Below are positions 24,870-36,700 of a DNA stretch of 64,000 nucleotides, piece after piece. Every line of letters starts with the position of its first letter. Position 1 is the first letter of the stretch. The DNA comes from Metopolophium dirhodum (taxonomy: Eukaryota > Arthropoda > Insecta > Hemiptera > Aphididae), in contig NC_083566.1 in NCBI RefSeq assembly GCF_019925205.1, forward strand, positions 15,562,001 through 15,626,000, given 5' to 3'. A program made the position numbers and the translations under genes. Under the pieces are notes generated by a model. It was not told the origin of the DNA. It worked only from the letters and a program-made list of their open reading frames with translations, and ran no database searches.

Positions 24870-26338
24870 AAAAAAAAGGTGGATAAGTGGATGTCGCTCT
24901 GCTGTACAGTAGGTTACAAGTGGGTCACTGTAATGGATGGTGTTAAATTTGAATTCAATGATATAATATCATTGTATAAGAAAAACGATTCTGAGCGAAA
25001 ACGGTCAGTCACCCTATGATATTACCAAGTATATTTGATGATATTATTGTGAATAAAGTAATTTATATATAACCTATTAACGTGGAGCCTTGTTTTAAAT
25101 TTTCAATCCTTAGCCATAAAAGTTAAACATTTTATAAATTTTTAACCACAAAATAATTAATAAATTATAAATTTGATAAATGTTGTCAAAATTTGAACTT
25201 TAAATGCTTATAAAAAAAAACTGTGCCTATGTATTTTCAATATTTTTCAACTGCTATTGTAAAAATATATCAGGAGTCTTGTATTAAATTTTCACGCTTT
25301 TTTACCCAACAAATAAAAATTTATTGATATTTATAGAAAAAAAAAACTAAAAAAATTGAAAACTGAAAATGCCCGTAAACAGCTCAAAAAGTGTCAAAAT
25401 ATTTTCAAAATTGTATGGTGTATAGGAAATGCTAATATAAACATTCAGTGAAATTTTCATGTATCTACAGTTATTCGTTTTTGAATTACAAGAAAATAAG
25501 GAAATCGGTACATGAGAAATCGAGTGAATATCTAATGTTGTAAAAATATGAATTTAAAACGCTCATAAAAATTTAATTTGACTTTCTTGTAGAAATTTTT
25601 TTTTTGATAAAGTTAGACAAACTTATGAGGAATCTTGTATTAGATTTTAAAATCTTAGATTTAAAAAGAAAATTTTTTATGAATTTCTAACTCAAAATAA
25701 TTTGCAAATTTTCGTGATTTTTCCGTATTTTTTCAAGATTTGAACTTTAAACGTGTATAAAAAAAAACTGTGATTAAGGATTTTTAATTTTTTTCATCTG
25801 CCTTTGAAACAATAACTTAGGAGCCTTCTATTAAATTTTCAAGCTTTTTTACCCAACAAATAAAATTTTATTGATATTTATAGAAAAAAAATTTAAAAAA
25901 ACTGAAAACTGACAATGTCCGTAAACAGTTCAAAAAAAGTCAAATTATTTTCAAAATTGTATTGTGTATAGAAAATGCAAATATAAACAACTAGTGAAAA
26001 TTTCATGCATCTACGGTCATTTGTTTTAGAGTTACACCAATAACCAAAATCGATTTTGTTAAAAATCGATTTTGCGTAAAAATTTCCGTTTTTCCTTAAT
26101 TTTTCTTTTGTTTTTCACATCGCTTTTGAAAACTACTGGGAAATTAAAATTTTGACCTCCCCAATGCACCAACGATATTCACTTTCCCATCGAACAAGAT
26201 ACTGAAGTCGAAAATCGAAGCATTATTTCGACTACTTATCGTGTACACAGACACAAAAATAAAAAAATAAAAAAAAAAAAAAAAAAACACACATCATTGT
26301 AAAATCAATACATTCATCGTTTCACTCAGAATCTAAAA
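24870..26338 (+). mobile_element. GATTCTGAGC-family full-length copy
   Basis: The leader is at 24870-24986, then the body 24987-26332 (1,346 bp) with inverted ends GATTCTGAGC / ACTCAGAATC. The body contains two related halves about 540 bp apart (ggagccttg.. at 25085 and aggaatcttg.. at 25624, each followed by the same series of A/T motifs, acccaacaaataaaa and gtaaacag-tcaaaaa). It ends with an A-run, cacacatcattgtaaaatca and catcgtttcactcagaatc. The 93-aa frame over the left end is not a conserved protein. No transposase; the class is unresolved. Confidence 0.75.
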
Positions 26339-26344
26339 GATTGA

Positions 26345-27482
26345 AGATGATGAATTAAAAAAAAAGAGGATACCGCTTTGCTGTGACAAGTGGGTCGATG
26401 TAATGGATGTGTTAAATTTGAATTAAATTGTATGAATACGTTGTAAATGGTTTTGAGCAAAGTCAGTCTGTCAGCGGTCAGCCTATATTATTGAGTATAT
26501 TATCTTATGATTTTATTGCTATTAAACTTCAAAGTAATTTATTTTATTATTGGATATTAGTAATAAAGTAGGTTGAATTCATTTTTTTGAATTCACATTT
26601 GAAAATGTCATTGTGCGTATATAATATAATAATAATATTATACATAAAAATTTTAAAGTACCTTCGAATAATTGTTTTAACTAAAATCATTATTCTCCGT
26701 TTAAATATTTAATTTAGTCCAAATTTTAATTTAAACATTAAAGTATCTATTAAAAAAAACTATTTTTATATATTTTTTTTAGATTTACCTTACAGTATCA
26801 ATTATTTATAAGGAACCTTGCTTTAAGCGGCCAATCTTTAGCTAAAAAAACTGATAATTTTATTAATTTTTAACTACAAAATAATTTTCAAATTTTGAAA
26901 CTAAATACTTATATAAACCTATTCCTACCTAACCACGTATCTTTAATATTTTTAAGCTGCTATTATAATACTTAGATTTTCAAGATTTTTGACTGTATTA
27001 AAAAAAAAAATTGACATTTATAGAAACAAAGCTAGAATAAACATTTGGTGAAAATGTCAAGTATCTGCAGTTGTTCCTTTTTGAATTATAACAAAATAAA
27101 AAAATCGTTCCCAGATTTCCCTTAAATTTTTTTTGGTTTTTCTCGATGCCTTTAAAGTTTACTGGGAATTTTTTACTTTTGATCTCCAGAGTACCTCTCA
27201 GATTCATTTTCCTGCAAGAATAGATGCTGAAGTAAAAAATCGAAGCATTTTCATTGCCCCAAAAGATAATGACAAAAATACAAAAAAAACAATACCACTC
27301 ATAAAATCTATGAATCACATATATGTTTTTGTTAATAAGTAACCTTGACAACAAAATCCTCACGAAAAATCAATCAGTAACAAAAAATGTGAATACAGCT
27401 CAAAAACACATTATATTTATGTCAACGAAAAACACTCATCATTGAAAAATTAATACATTCATCGCTCCGCTCAGAATCTATA
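26345..27482 (+). mobile_element. Second, diverged GATTCTGAGC-family copy in tandem
   Basis: A leader-like stretch (gtgacaagtgggtcgatgta, atggatgtgttaaatttgaa) is followed by the body 26449-27478, from GGTTTTGAGC to GCTCAGAATC. It is shorter (1,030 bp) and more diverged than the copy directly upstream, in the same orientation. Confidence 0.65.
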
Positions 27483-28030
27483 ACTAACAGTGTAACGTAA
27501 GTAATAAATTGTTAACATATGTAGGTATGCGAATACGAAATAACGATTAATTTAACTGCGATTACAACGAAAAATATCATATACCTACATCAGTGGCGTA
27601 ACTATTCAATTTTTTCGAGAGCGAAACTTCAGTGGGTCATCCCCGTCATATATGGAATTATATTATATTATTGATTGTAATTTGATAGCTATTTACGATT
27701 AAAGTGTTAATGCGTACCTAGGTATTATACCTACCGCAGTGATAAGATATTTCCATATAAAATATATCTTTTATAAATTGTGAAAATTATTTAATAATGT
27801 TTTAAGTGGCGTAAACTATGCGAATGGTTGCAACGTCATTTCACCAATAAATTGATATAATAATGGCTAGGTGCATCGCAGAAAAGTACCTACACTTATA
27901 ATTATACGTGATTGGTGTGTTTTTTTTTTTTTTTAATTAAACTCTACGAAAATATATTTGTTTAAAACTAAAAAAATCGCATATCCTCTTCTAAAGCCTC
28001 CTTCGATCAGATACGTCTGTAGTAAATGCC
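27483..28030. other. Spacer with a solo element end
   Basis: cagtggcgtaact at 27594 matches the start of the CAGTGGCGTA elements, but no matching right end was found. Otherwise AT-rich. Confidence 0.4.
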
Positions 28031-28265
28031 TAATTTTTTTTTTTAAACCCGGTGACTATGGACGTTAATTGTTATAGTGGATTATGTACCATGGTTGGTA
28101 AGGTGTTTTTATGGTTGTTACGATAGGTAAGCAAACACGTGTATGTGTGACAAGGTTTTTACTACTACGAACCCGGATGGTCACCCATCCGGGAGCTAGT
28201 AGCAGCGGGCGTTACTTACTCTCAATCGCATTCCACGCAGTCAATGCGCCAAGCCAAGCCACCAA
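28031..28265 (-). mobile_element. Second SINE-like copy with 5S box-C-like core
   Basis: Read on the minus strand it starts ggtttggtggcttggcttgg, carries CCGGATGGGTGACCATCCGG near 28165-28195 and ends in an A-run (T13 on + at 28031-28044) after about 235 bp. This is the same order and length as the copy at 10.85-11.1 kb, and both share acgtgtatg-gtg near the core. The core is nearly identical; the heads are strongly diverged. Confidence 0.6.
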
Positions 28266-28925
28266 ACCTAAATATTAATATAATATAATAACCTCATAAT
28301 GTGATATTGATAATAACACGCTTCACGCTCTGGGCCCTTTTATCATGTGTAGTAACATAGAATTTTTTCCTCGAAAATGCTACACGTATAGGAATGGGTC
28401 GGAAAGAAAATATGTCTTAATAAATTATCCACACTAAACGTTACCACGTGAGACAAAACCGTGGAACCTAAGTCCAGGGTGAATTGCAGCTATATTATAG
28501 TCCCGTAAACGAACGACGCACAATATTATATTAATTAAATCACACACACACACATTACAAAGCGTAATATATTGATTGGGTTAAGCCCGACGGGTGGCGA
28601 AAATTACAGAGTTTGTCGTACTATGCACACACACACACGAAGACACGACACACACTTAGAAAGTAAACAGTCGAATCAAATTCGTGCAGGATTTGGATGA
28701 GACAACGATGACGAATTGTAGGTTAGCCCTTCAATAATATATTGATAGGGGTCTACAAATTACAATACGATGGACCGTTACCCATTGTGTAATCCGCCAA
28801 ACGGAAAATCTCGTTACCTAGTGAATTATTTTTCAAAAACGACCGGCCAACAAATACATGAACGGGACGGGAATCAAAGAAAACCCTATATATGTACACA
28901 TAACACAATGTATTGTGTACAATTA
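28266..28925. other. Intergenic with short (CA)n runs
   Basis: Short CA runs are at about 28540-28553 and 28625-28640. No gene; the opposed frames at 28.75-28.97 kb show no domain. Confidence 0.4.
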
Positions 28926-29221
28926 TATATACAGTGTGTTTCCGTCTTAAATGATGCACCACTATGGTGATAGCTTTATATTTTTAACTCTTTCGGAGCC
29001 AGCAAACACACGGTTTCAAAAAAAAACCATTATTTTCGTCATTATAGATATGAATAGTTAATTATTCGTTTTAAGCTTTTTTCGATACACGATCATATTC
29101 CGACCACTAAATAATATAGAATTACAGCTATTCGTAATTTAAACACTTTTATATGGTGTGATATTTATTTTTTTATCGGGTTGAATGTGAATGTGATCAC
29201 TTAAGTACCTACCTCTTAGGG

Positions 29222-29811
29222 CAGTAGTTCTCAACCTTTTTTGATTCATGTCACCTTTAGCCACTAAAATCAAACATCGCGTCACCCTAACTGTGTAATG
29301 TAAAAAAAAAAAAAACCTAACATCAAAATAATAAACAATCTTGGCTGTATATATTAAAATTATTCTTTTATTAAAAAAAAAAATACAGTACAGAAAAAAA
29401 TTAAAGTTAAAAAAAAAAATAATGATTTATATAAATTTAATGTGAAATTTGACCCTGGTGTTTTTTACAAAGTTGGGGAATCCTAGGGTTGATGGTGGAA
29501 AGAGCGAGTCTCATATCGTCTTCTATAGTTGTTTTTGTGAGTCTGTTGCGTTTTTTTGTTTTTATATTTGTTAGTGCACTGAAGCCATGCTCACATAACC
29601 AAGACGTAGAAAACTGAAGGAGCACTTCAATAGCCTTTTTTGATAATCGAGAGTATTCATTGTTAAGAGCCACCCAAAAGCTGTCTAGCGTGACCTCATT
29701 AAACTTAACTTTTATTTTTTAAATTTTTTCTTTTCTTGTTAAAATTCTGCGTCACCCCTAAGCTAGGTCCACGTCACCCTAAGGTGACATGTCACCCCGG
29801 TTGAGAACTAC
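29222..29811. mobile_element. Truncated hAT element nested in a TIR element
   Basis: CAGTAGTTCTCAACC at the left pairs with GGTTGAGAACTAC at the right. The CAGTRGTTCTCAA start is typical of Charlie/ZBED5-type hATs. tcttaggg before the left end and acttaggg just past the right end may be the worn 8-bp duplication. It retains only the 3' part of a transposase gene. Confidence 0.75.
29437..29673 (-). pseudogene. hAT transposase C-terminal dimerisation domain (ZBED5-like)
   Basis: The 78-aa frame contains LLQFSTSWLCEHGFSALTNI followed by KTKKRNRL and DMRLALSTINPRI, the C-terminal hAT dimerisation region of the ZBED5/FAM200-like transposase group. Everything N-terminal (zinc finger and catalytic core) is absent because the element is internally deleted. 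It lies inside the nested 590-bp hAT. Start Met is arbitrary. It cannot act as a transposase by itself. Confidence 0.85.
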
Positions 29812-29939
29812 CTAAGACTTAGGGCCTTAGCTATCACAGAAAATCTTATTTCAATTTTAATTATTTACCAATAATTGGGCTGAGATATTTTGTGGTATCT
29901 ACAATGTGTAAGGCGGGAGTGCGGGACACGCTGTATATA

Positions 29940-32900
29940 TTGTATAGACTATACAAACATTTGATTACACAAGGAACCCGAGCTTGACGTAGCAAGCAAT
30001 CCCGTGGGTGAAACAGATTCGGGTGGTGACTAATGGTGGATCACGTCGACGACAAGTCATGACATTTCCGATTAGACCACAGAGTATCTTATTGTATACA
30101 TACATGTATAATAATATATATTACAAATGGCAAACTATACTATTGCCTACTGGCTATTACGACGCGTGTAAGGTTTACCAGTGGATATTGTAACGATATA
30201 CTAATACAGTAATAATACCAATATATATATATGTATGGACATGCAATGTAGGTACACGTATTTCCGGTGGATTTGCTGGGTCGGAAGTAGGAACTCGCGT
30301 TCGCACAGTGGGCGTATATAAAATAGCAATAACGTCTGAACGAGCCAAACAATAAACGTACGACTAACAGCGGTAGATCTGTTCTTATAAATCTTATTGT
30401 TCATTATAATATAATTATCGTATCACTCGTTTATGAGGCTGTGTAACTGTGTTTAAAACCTACAGTATCCTCTCACACAGTAAAAACCACCCAATGGGCT
30501 AAGTTGCCGCGAATTAATTAATAAAAAAATAATAATAATAATAATACATATTATTAATATTATATGAATGTAAAATAATTACGACATTACAATTAAAAAA
30601 AAAAACGTTAACCCGCTATTACCACGGTAAAAAATCTTGTCCTCGCCGTCGCTGATATATTCAAAAAACAAGACGACGCGGTCTTCTATGGATTCTATAC
30701 TATTGACATTTTGGTAATTTTGGTGTGTAAATTGCGCTCATAGAGAACTGGTTGTAAAAAGAGTAATTTATTATAGTAAACTGCACCAGGAATTTCTAAA
30801 ATAGGAATAGTAATTTGAGCGCTTAATGTATTTAATCAACCTTGAACTCATGGATATCCCTATATCAGTTTTGTATGCTGTTGTGTTTATCGCTTTAAAC
30901 GCTTATAATCTATGATTTTATGAGGCAGTTGTTCGTGCGACACCACGGATACCCAATATTATAGTGGATAAAGAAAAAACAAAATTAACTTATAATTTAC
31001 AAAAATAATAAAGTTTCAAAATTAATCTCGAATTGGCTTCATGTGAAACAAAATGGAAAGTAGCGTAAAAACTTGTAGAGAAATTTCCAGTTTGAAAAAA
31101 CATTGATGTTACTGAAAAACATAAAACATAAACACGAAAGTGATATCCAAAAATAACACTGAAAAATTATGTCGTATAGGTAATATGGTAAAAATAATAT
31201 TACTTACGAAAATCTCCAGGTGCTAATTAAAACACGGAAATGAATATCTCAAAATTTATCGTGCACAATTTAAAATTTGTTCCCTTGCAGGTTTGGCGTA
31301 ATATACATTGGTCTAAAATTTTTCTCCAAAATATTACCTAACGATTTCGATCGAACAAGGTCAGAGTTAACCGACGTTCAACCGTTAAACGTCATGAAAA
31401 TCAATTCGTCTTGATCACATGGCCAAGGTATGTTCAGTACAATAATACATTAATATGTATATACAATATCATACAATATATTATTATAATATTATTATGG
31501 TTGTATCGTGATTATCGTAAAAATGATTTATCGACTATTGTGAACTATTGTATGTGTTTGTGGCTTGTGCATAACTATAATGTAAACATTAAACAATATA
31601 CAATAATAATATACAATTATTTGCGAACATCCATCAAGGATAGGTACAATACTACAATGTACATAAACCAAAGTAACATTATAGTACGATGATATTATGT
31701 GTTCTATATAATATATAATAATGAATTATCTAGGAACGTTTGCTTACACTAGGGGGCAATGTCACCATGTTTTTAAAAATACGATCATGTGCATATATTG
31801 CACATTACATGTATACGCCCGTAATCCGTAGGTACTTTCGACATGATTGTTGCGTCATGTCAGTATGAATTATGAATATCAATAATAATATTGTACCATA
31901 TCGTTATTTGACTCGATTCGAACAACATCATGGATCACGGAGCTCCTATGGAAAATCTGTTCTTGTGGCCGCGAAAAATTAAGCTGAACCATTACCTACA
32001 TGAGAAGATCGCTACAATAGTTATTCTAAATCACTATTCAAGAATATGTAATAAAATGAGTAGGTATTAAAAATATTTTTACCTATATTACATCTTTGAA
32101 TACTTGATTAAAATAAGATTAATGGGGTTATTATAAAATAATAAATATTATAAATTAATAATTATACATAATAATATTATACTAACGTTATTAACTATAT
32201 TTATTGATAATGAATCTGAGTATAAAAAAATAACATTCCAAATAAAGGTACTTATCGTAGACGTAGGTACTGACATCATAAAAGTTTTTGAACATTTTTT
32301 TTATAATTATGGTCATTTTATCAATAAATGTATTATTTTTTTTGAAAACATTTTTGTTTTTAAGTATTCTGCTTCAAGAAATGTATTTTCAATACACAGT
32401 ACAACACACAGTTACTACATTTCACGGCGAACTGTCTGATAATTGAATAAACAGTTCATAATATCTGAAGAGTACAGGGAAAAAACCAAAAAAGCCACTT
32501 TTTCATTTCGAGAAAAACATGTTTTTATTTTCAAAACTTAATACATTTTTTTTCCAATATAAAAAGTTTGAGTTAAGTGAAATTACGAACATAGAAAATA
32601 ACGTAGTCAACAGAATTAATAATGTTTGATAAAAATAAGTACAATCAAATTAAAAAAATATAATAAAAAATATGAGAATTAATATAAGATTCTAATGTTT
32701 ATACATGTACAATAAATAATGGTTAACAACGCGTTTCCCTGTGTGAAAACGTACTTAAAGGAAATTTTTTTTTTCAAAGTCATTTTTTTCATCTCTTCAC
32801 AGCAACGTATGACTTGCGATTCCTATTGCCGGTTACGAACAAATTGTGTACAATTTAATTTATAGGTACGTACTATGTTAATGCTACCGCAAGTAAATTG

Positions 32901-33540
32901 CGCGTTGGTATATATTTTATTCAATACGTGGTTTTATATTACTCGTAATGGAAAACTTTTTTATTTTAATTAAAACCCCATTAATGGGCTTTGTGATTAT
33001 TGAATTGCCAGCGTCGCGGTCGGTAGATTTAACTATGAAAAAAAACATTCGTAAAAACACTTTAATAGTTGTACACACACTACATGAAACCCAAACACTT
33101 GAGTTAACAAAAAAATGCAGATTACAAGATATAAATAAGCACATGCCATACGTTGTACACTTGTACACGATACACTCCTAATAAACCTATAATATACAGT
33201 ATAATATTATTATAATATGTTCATGTACAGGACTTAATTTAGGTGAAAAGGTCAATAATTAGTCTATTGTGAGGAGGGGGGGGGGATTGAAAAAATGTTA
33301 TGTCATCCAAAATGCGGGAAATTTTTATTCATTACGATTAAGTCTTTACTTTCTATGTGTTATTTATCATAATATGTTTGCAACTTGAAACTACAAATAA
33401 TCATCAAATATATTATTTAAATATATGAAGACAATATGATATATAATCTAGTACGTAAGGTAATTAAAACAAATTTGGTAATGTTGAACAACCAATATAA
33501 TATGATGACGATGAACTGTATTATTATTATTATTAGTCAT
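29940..33540. other. Long intergenic stretch, no gene supported
   Basis: AT-rich with small CpG-containing patches (30240-30330, 30610-30690). The frames here overlap on opposite strands and lack domains. A G11 run is at about 33277-33288. Confidence 0.5.
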
Positions 33541-33550
33541 AACTTATTAC

Positions 33551-33770
33551 CAGGGACTGAACCATATTCTGTATTGAAGTTTTGTGGTCTTTGAGGCTAC
33601 TTATGAAGGCACGATGTTGGAAGCTGCCGGTTGGCGGGTTTGGGTAGTGCGGTCCTTCGCCACTTCACGAAATCGATCTTTTCATGAAAAAATTACCACT
33701 TTATGAAGTGGAAACTGCACTTTCTGAAATTCGAAAACATTTCATAAAATTGACACTTTTTTATGAAATG
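33551..33770 (+). repeat. Possible worn hAT end plus tttatgaa motifs
   Basis: cagggactgaacc at 33551 looks like a hAT terminus, but no partner end was found. Downstream, tttcatgaaa, tttatgaagtggaaac, tttctgaaat, ttcataaaat and tttatgaaatgg recur every 20-30 bp. Limits and identity are uncertain. Confidence 0.35.
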
Positions 33771-36700
33771 GTCCCTCCAATTCAACATCAAGTAAACAAG
33801 TAGTTTTTTTGACAATGTGGCAGTTCATTTTGTTTACTGAAATATAACATCGCACACATCTTTTGGTTTGGCAATAAACATTTTTGCATTAATAACTTAT
33901 GCATCTCTGATCTCCAGATACAACTTGGACAGTTTCACGCAAGGTTAAACAAAGGTTCTAAGATGTTTAAGAAAAAACATAGACTTAGACAACAATAATT
34001 TACATTTTTTCTGTGTTTATCAGTATTATTTTCTTCTAAAATTCAAAAAAAAATTTTAAAATTCCCCATATATTTTTTTGGAAATAAATTGTCCGTACAG
34101 AGAATTACTACATGTACAATATAATACGTAGGTAGCAAAACTAAAAAAACGTACCACGAAAAATCAAACGCGCCAAAGTGCTCGTTGATAAAAAAAGAGC
34201 ATATTTTCGAAAATAACGACGAGTGTAAAAATATATTCTTGTAAGCTTCTATTTTTTTGTAAAAAATATACGAGCAAACGCAATATTTTCAAAGAAGAGT
34301 TCGACGATAACACCAATTCGTATTATTCACTTTCAAGAAAAAACGCGTATAATATCGCTATAATTTTTTTTTTTTTTGTATTATTACTATATCCCGAAGT
34401 AGTTTCAGAAAAACGCAATCTCTTATCATTTCTTGTGTACTTATCCAATTCTTTTATGCATTGTGGAAAATGCTGAAAATCGTATTTTCTCCGAACGCGT
34501 TTTCCCTTCAGGGCGTATAATTGGGTATATACTATATTTAGCTCTTGTAAATTAAACCTTTATCAATTATTTCAATTAAAGTATTAATGCATTTTTACTA
34601 AACTTTAGAGGACCATAGTTAATAAACTAGCGAACCAAAATTGATTATTTGAGTATCAACATTTTCAGAAAAAAAAGCTTTACCAGAATCCATTAAAAAT
34701 TATAGTAGTTACCATTTGGAAAAATAAAATTGATTTTAATATTGTTACACCTGCGTGTTTAAGAACTTTGAAATTGTTATAAAAAAATTGCCTGTTAAAA
34801 ATAAAGAAACACGTCTTCTTTTATCTCTTTGATTTATGGATTGTTTAATATGGAGATATAGGTGACTTTTGACTATTATCGTTTTGCTTTTATAGATGGT
34901 ATGCCTGCAGGTTAGTCTTTTATTAAGAATAATATCAAAGTATTTTGCATCTGAGGAAATAGAGAATTTATATTGACGTGCAGTTCTTTGAAAATATCAA
35001 TTGTAACGAACATGCGAGCAAATTCAAAATGTATACAATAAAATTACAGTTTCTATAAAAAAATAATCGTCAAAACGCTGGGGGACTATAACTGATTTTT
35101 CCCCAACCCACATAAAAAAACGATGTGGGTATTAGGTATCTATTACGAATGTAAAATAAATATTATCAACATTTGATGAAGTCATCTTATTCAAATATAC
35201 TGCTATACGACCAATTTACCAACATAAAAATTAAACACGTAATTATAGGATAAGCGTAGTTCAAGTTACTATATTTTAGCTGGGTACCTTTACTATAAAT
35301 GCGCGCGAACGTTCTTATAATATTATTATCATATTGTGATAAATCATATATACCATCTTGAGCTCCCACGGTCATGATCAGCACAAAAATAACATGACAA
35401 TTGACGCGAAAAATTAAATTGACTTTTAAATTGATAGATACCGCGTGTCTTGTTGTCAATTGTGTGCCTATATAATAATATAATATTGTGTGTATAAAAC
35501 GTCATAACATAATGGGACAGCTCCGGCCCCATGCCGGGTTCGCGTCCAGCTCGCCAGAATCCATTTTCCTCGCATACAGATAAGAGCTACTGTGTTGGCT
35601 TTTATTATTTTTCACAGCCGTTAAACAAATTAATTACTCTCGAAAAATTGGTGCTATTGTAATCCTTAAATTCTATTATCTGTGCGGCTTATGGGGTCAA
35701 ATGCGGCGTCTATCGGTGTTACAATAACGCTGCAACCGTGACACGAATTATGCCGCATACCATCATCGCATTATGTTATTATTTTATCTCTACCGCAATA
35801 AATGTACGCGCGGCGGCCTTGTCCGTTTCCCAATGTCATGGAGGCTGATTTTATTATTAATACCTAATTAATATATTATATTCTTATCAAATTCGCGTTT
35901 GCATTACTTTGCGCACGCCGGACACACGTGCTGTGCCTACATGTATAACGATGACCGAGCTTTACCACGCGTTGTTTGTTTGTATAAACTTTCACGGTTC
36001 TCGAGGTTGGAGCCCGCGCCTCGTCCAAACGAAACATAATATATCGCGAGCGTATAGGTATAGAACAAAAATAATAGTGAATACATTATAGGAGTCGTCA
36101 TATATAATGTCATCGACGAACGCGTCCGGAATATATTAAACGGTATATTGGTTCTAATATGTCACATAATATTTTGATGCATTATTACGTTTGATGCCCT
36201 AATAATGGTCTTACGTGAAGCAATATTAATACTTGTTATATATAATGAATAATGAAACCGGTTTGCTTGATTAAATAATCGCATATGGATACCTATGTTA
36301 TACTATAATATTTATGTTTTCGTTACGTACCTATAGTCTACACCCCTCGGTAAAAGGGTAGTACAAAAATGAAATTGTTCTGAATAATAGCATAATATTA
36401 TGTCATCGTGAACAGCAATAAAATTCGCCCAACAATAGGATAGAATTATATATAGTCGCCAAAAATAAATAAATATAAGATTATAACTTTGAATTTTGAA
36501 TTTTGAAACATGAAGGTACCACATTACGTAACCTAACCTAACCAGGTACTTACATGACTATTAATTTAGACATTTAGTAGTCTATAGAGTAACTACAGAT
36601 CACACTTATTAAAAGGGCTGAAGAGGGCGAATTTCAACTCGTAAATTCATATTTTGCATGAAACGATTATAATAGGAAGCTATGGTTAAAATATCAAGTT

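Larger units (their letters stand above)
28926..29939. mobile_element. TIR element interrupted by a hAT insertion
   Basis: The left end TATATACAGTGTGTTTCCG and the reverse-complemented right end TATATACAGCGTGTCCCGC agree in all but a few positions. TA-rich flanks suit a TA target. The hAT insertion (29222-29811) accounts for 590 of its 1,014 bp, leaving about 420 bp of host element without coding capacity. Confidence 0.6.

Noticed and set aside
24738..25019. 93-codon frame as a gene
   Set aside because: Lies over the leader and left end of the dispersed GATTCTGAGC repeat and is not preserved in the copies at 16.9 or 26.4 kb.
33551..33563. Complete hAT element starting cagggactgaacc
   Set aside because: No inverted partner end or 8-bp duplication found within several kb; kept only as a possible solo end.
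36532..36543. cctaa repeats resembling the insect telomere repeat TTAGG
   Set aside because: Fewer than three units; expected by chance in this sequence.
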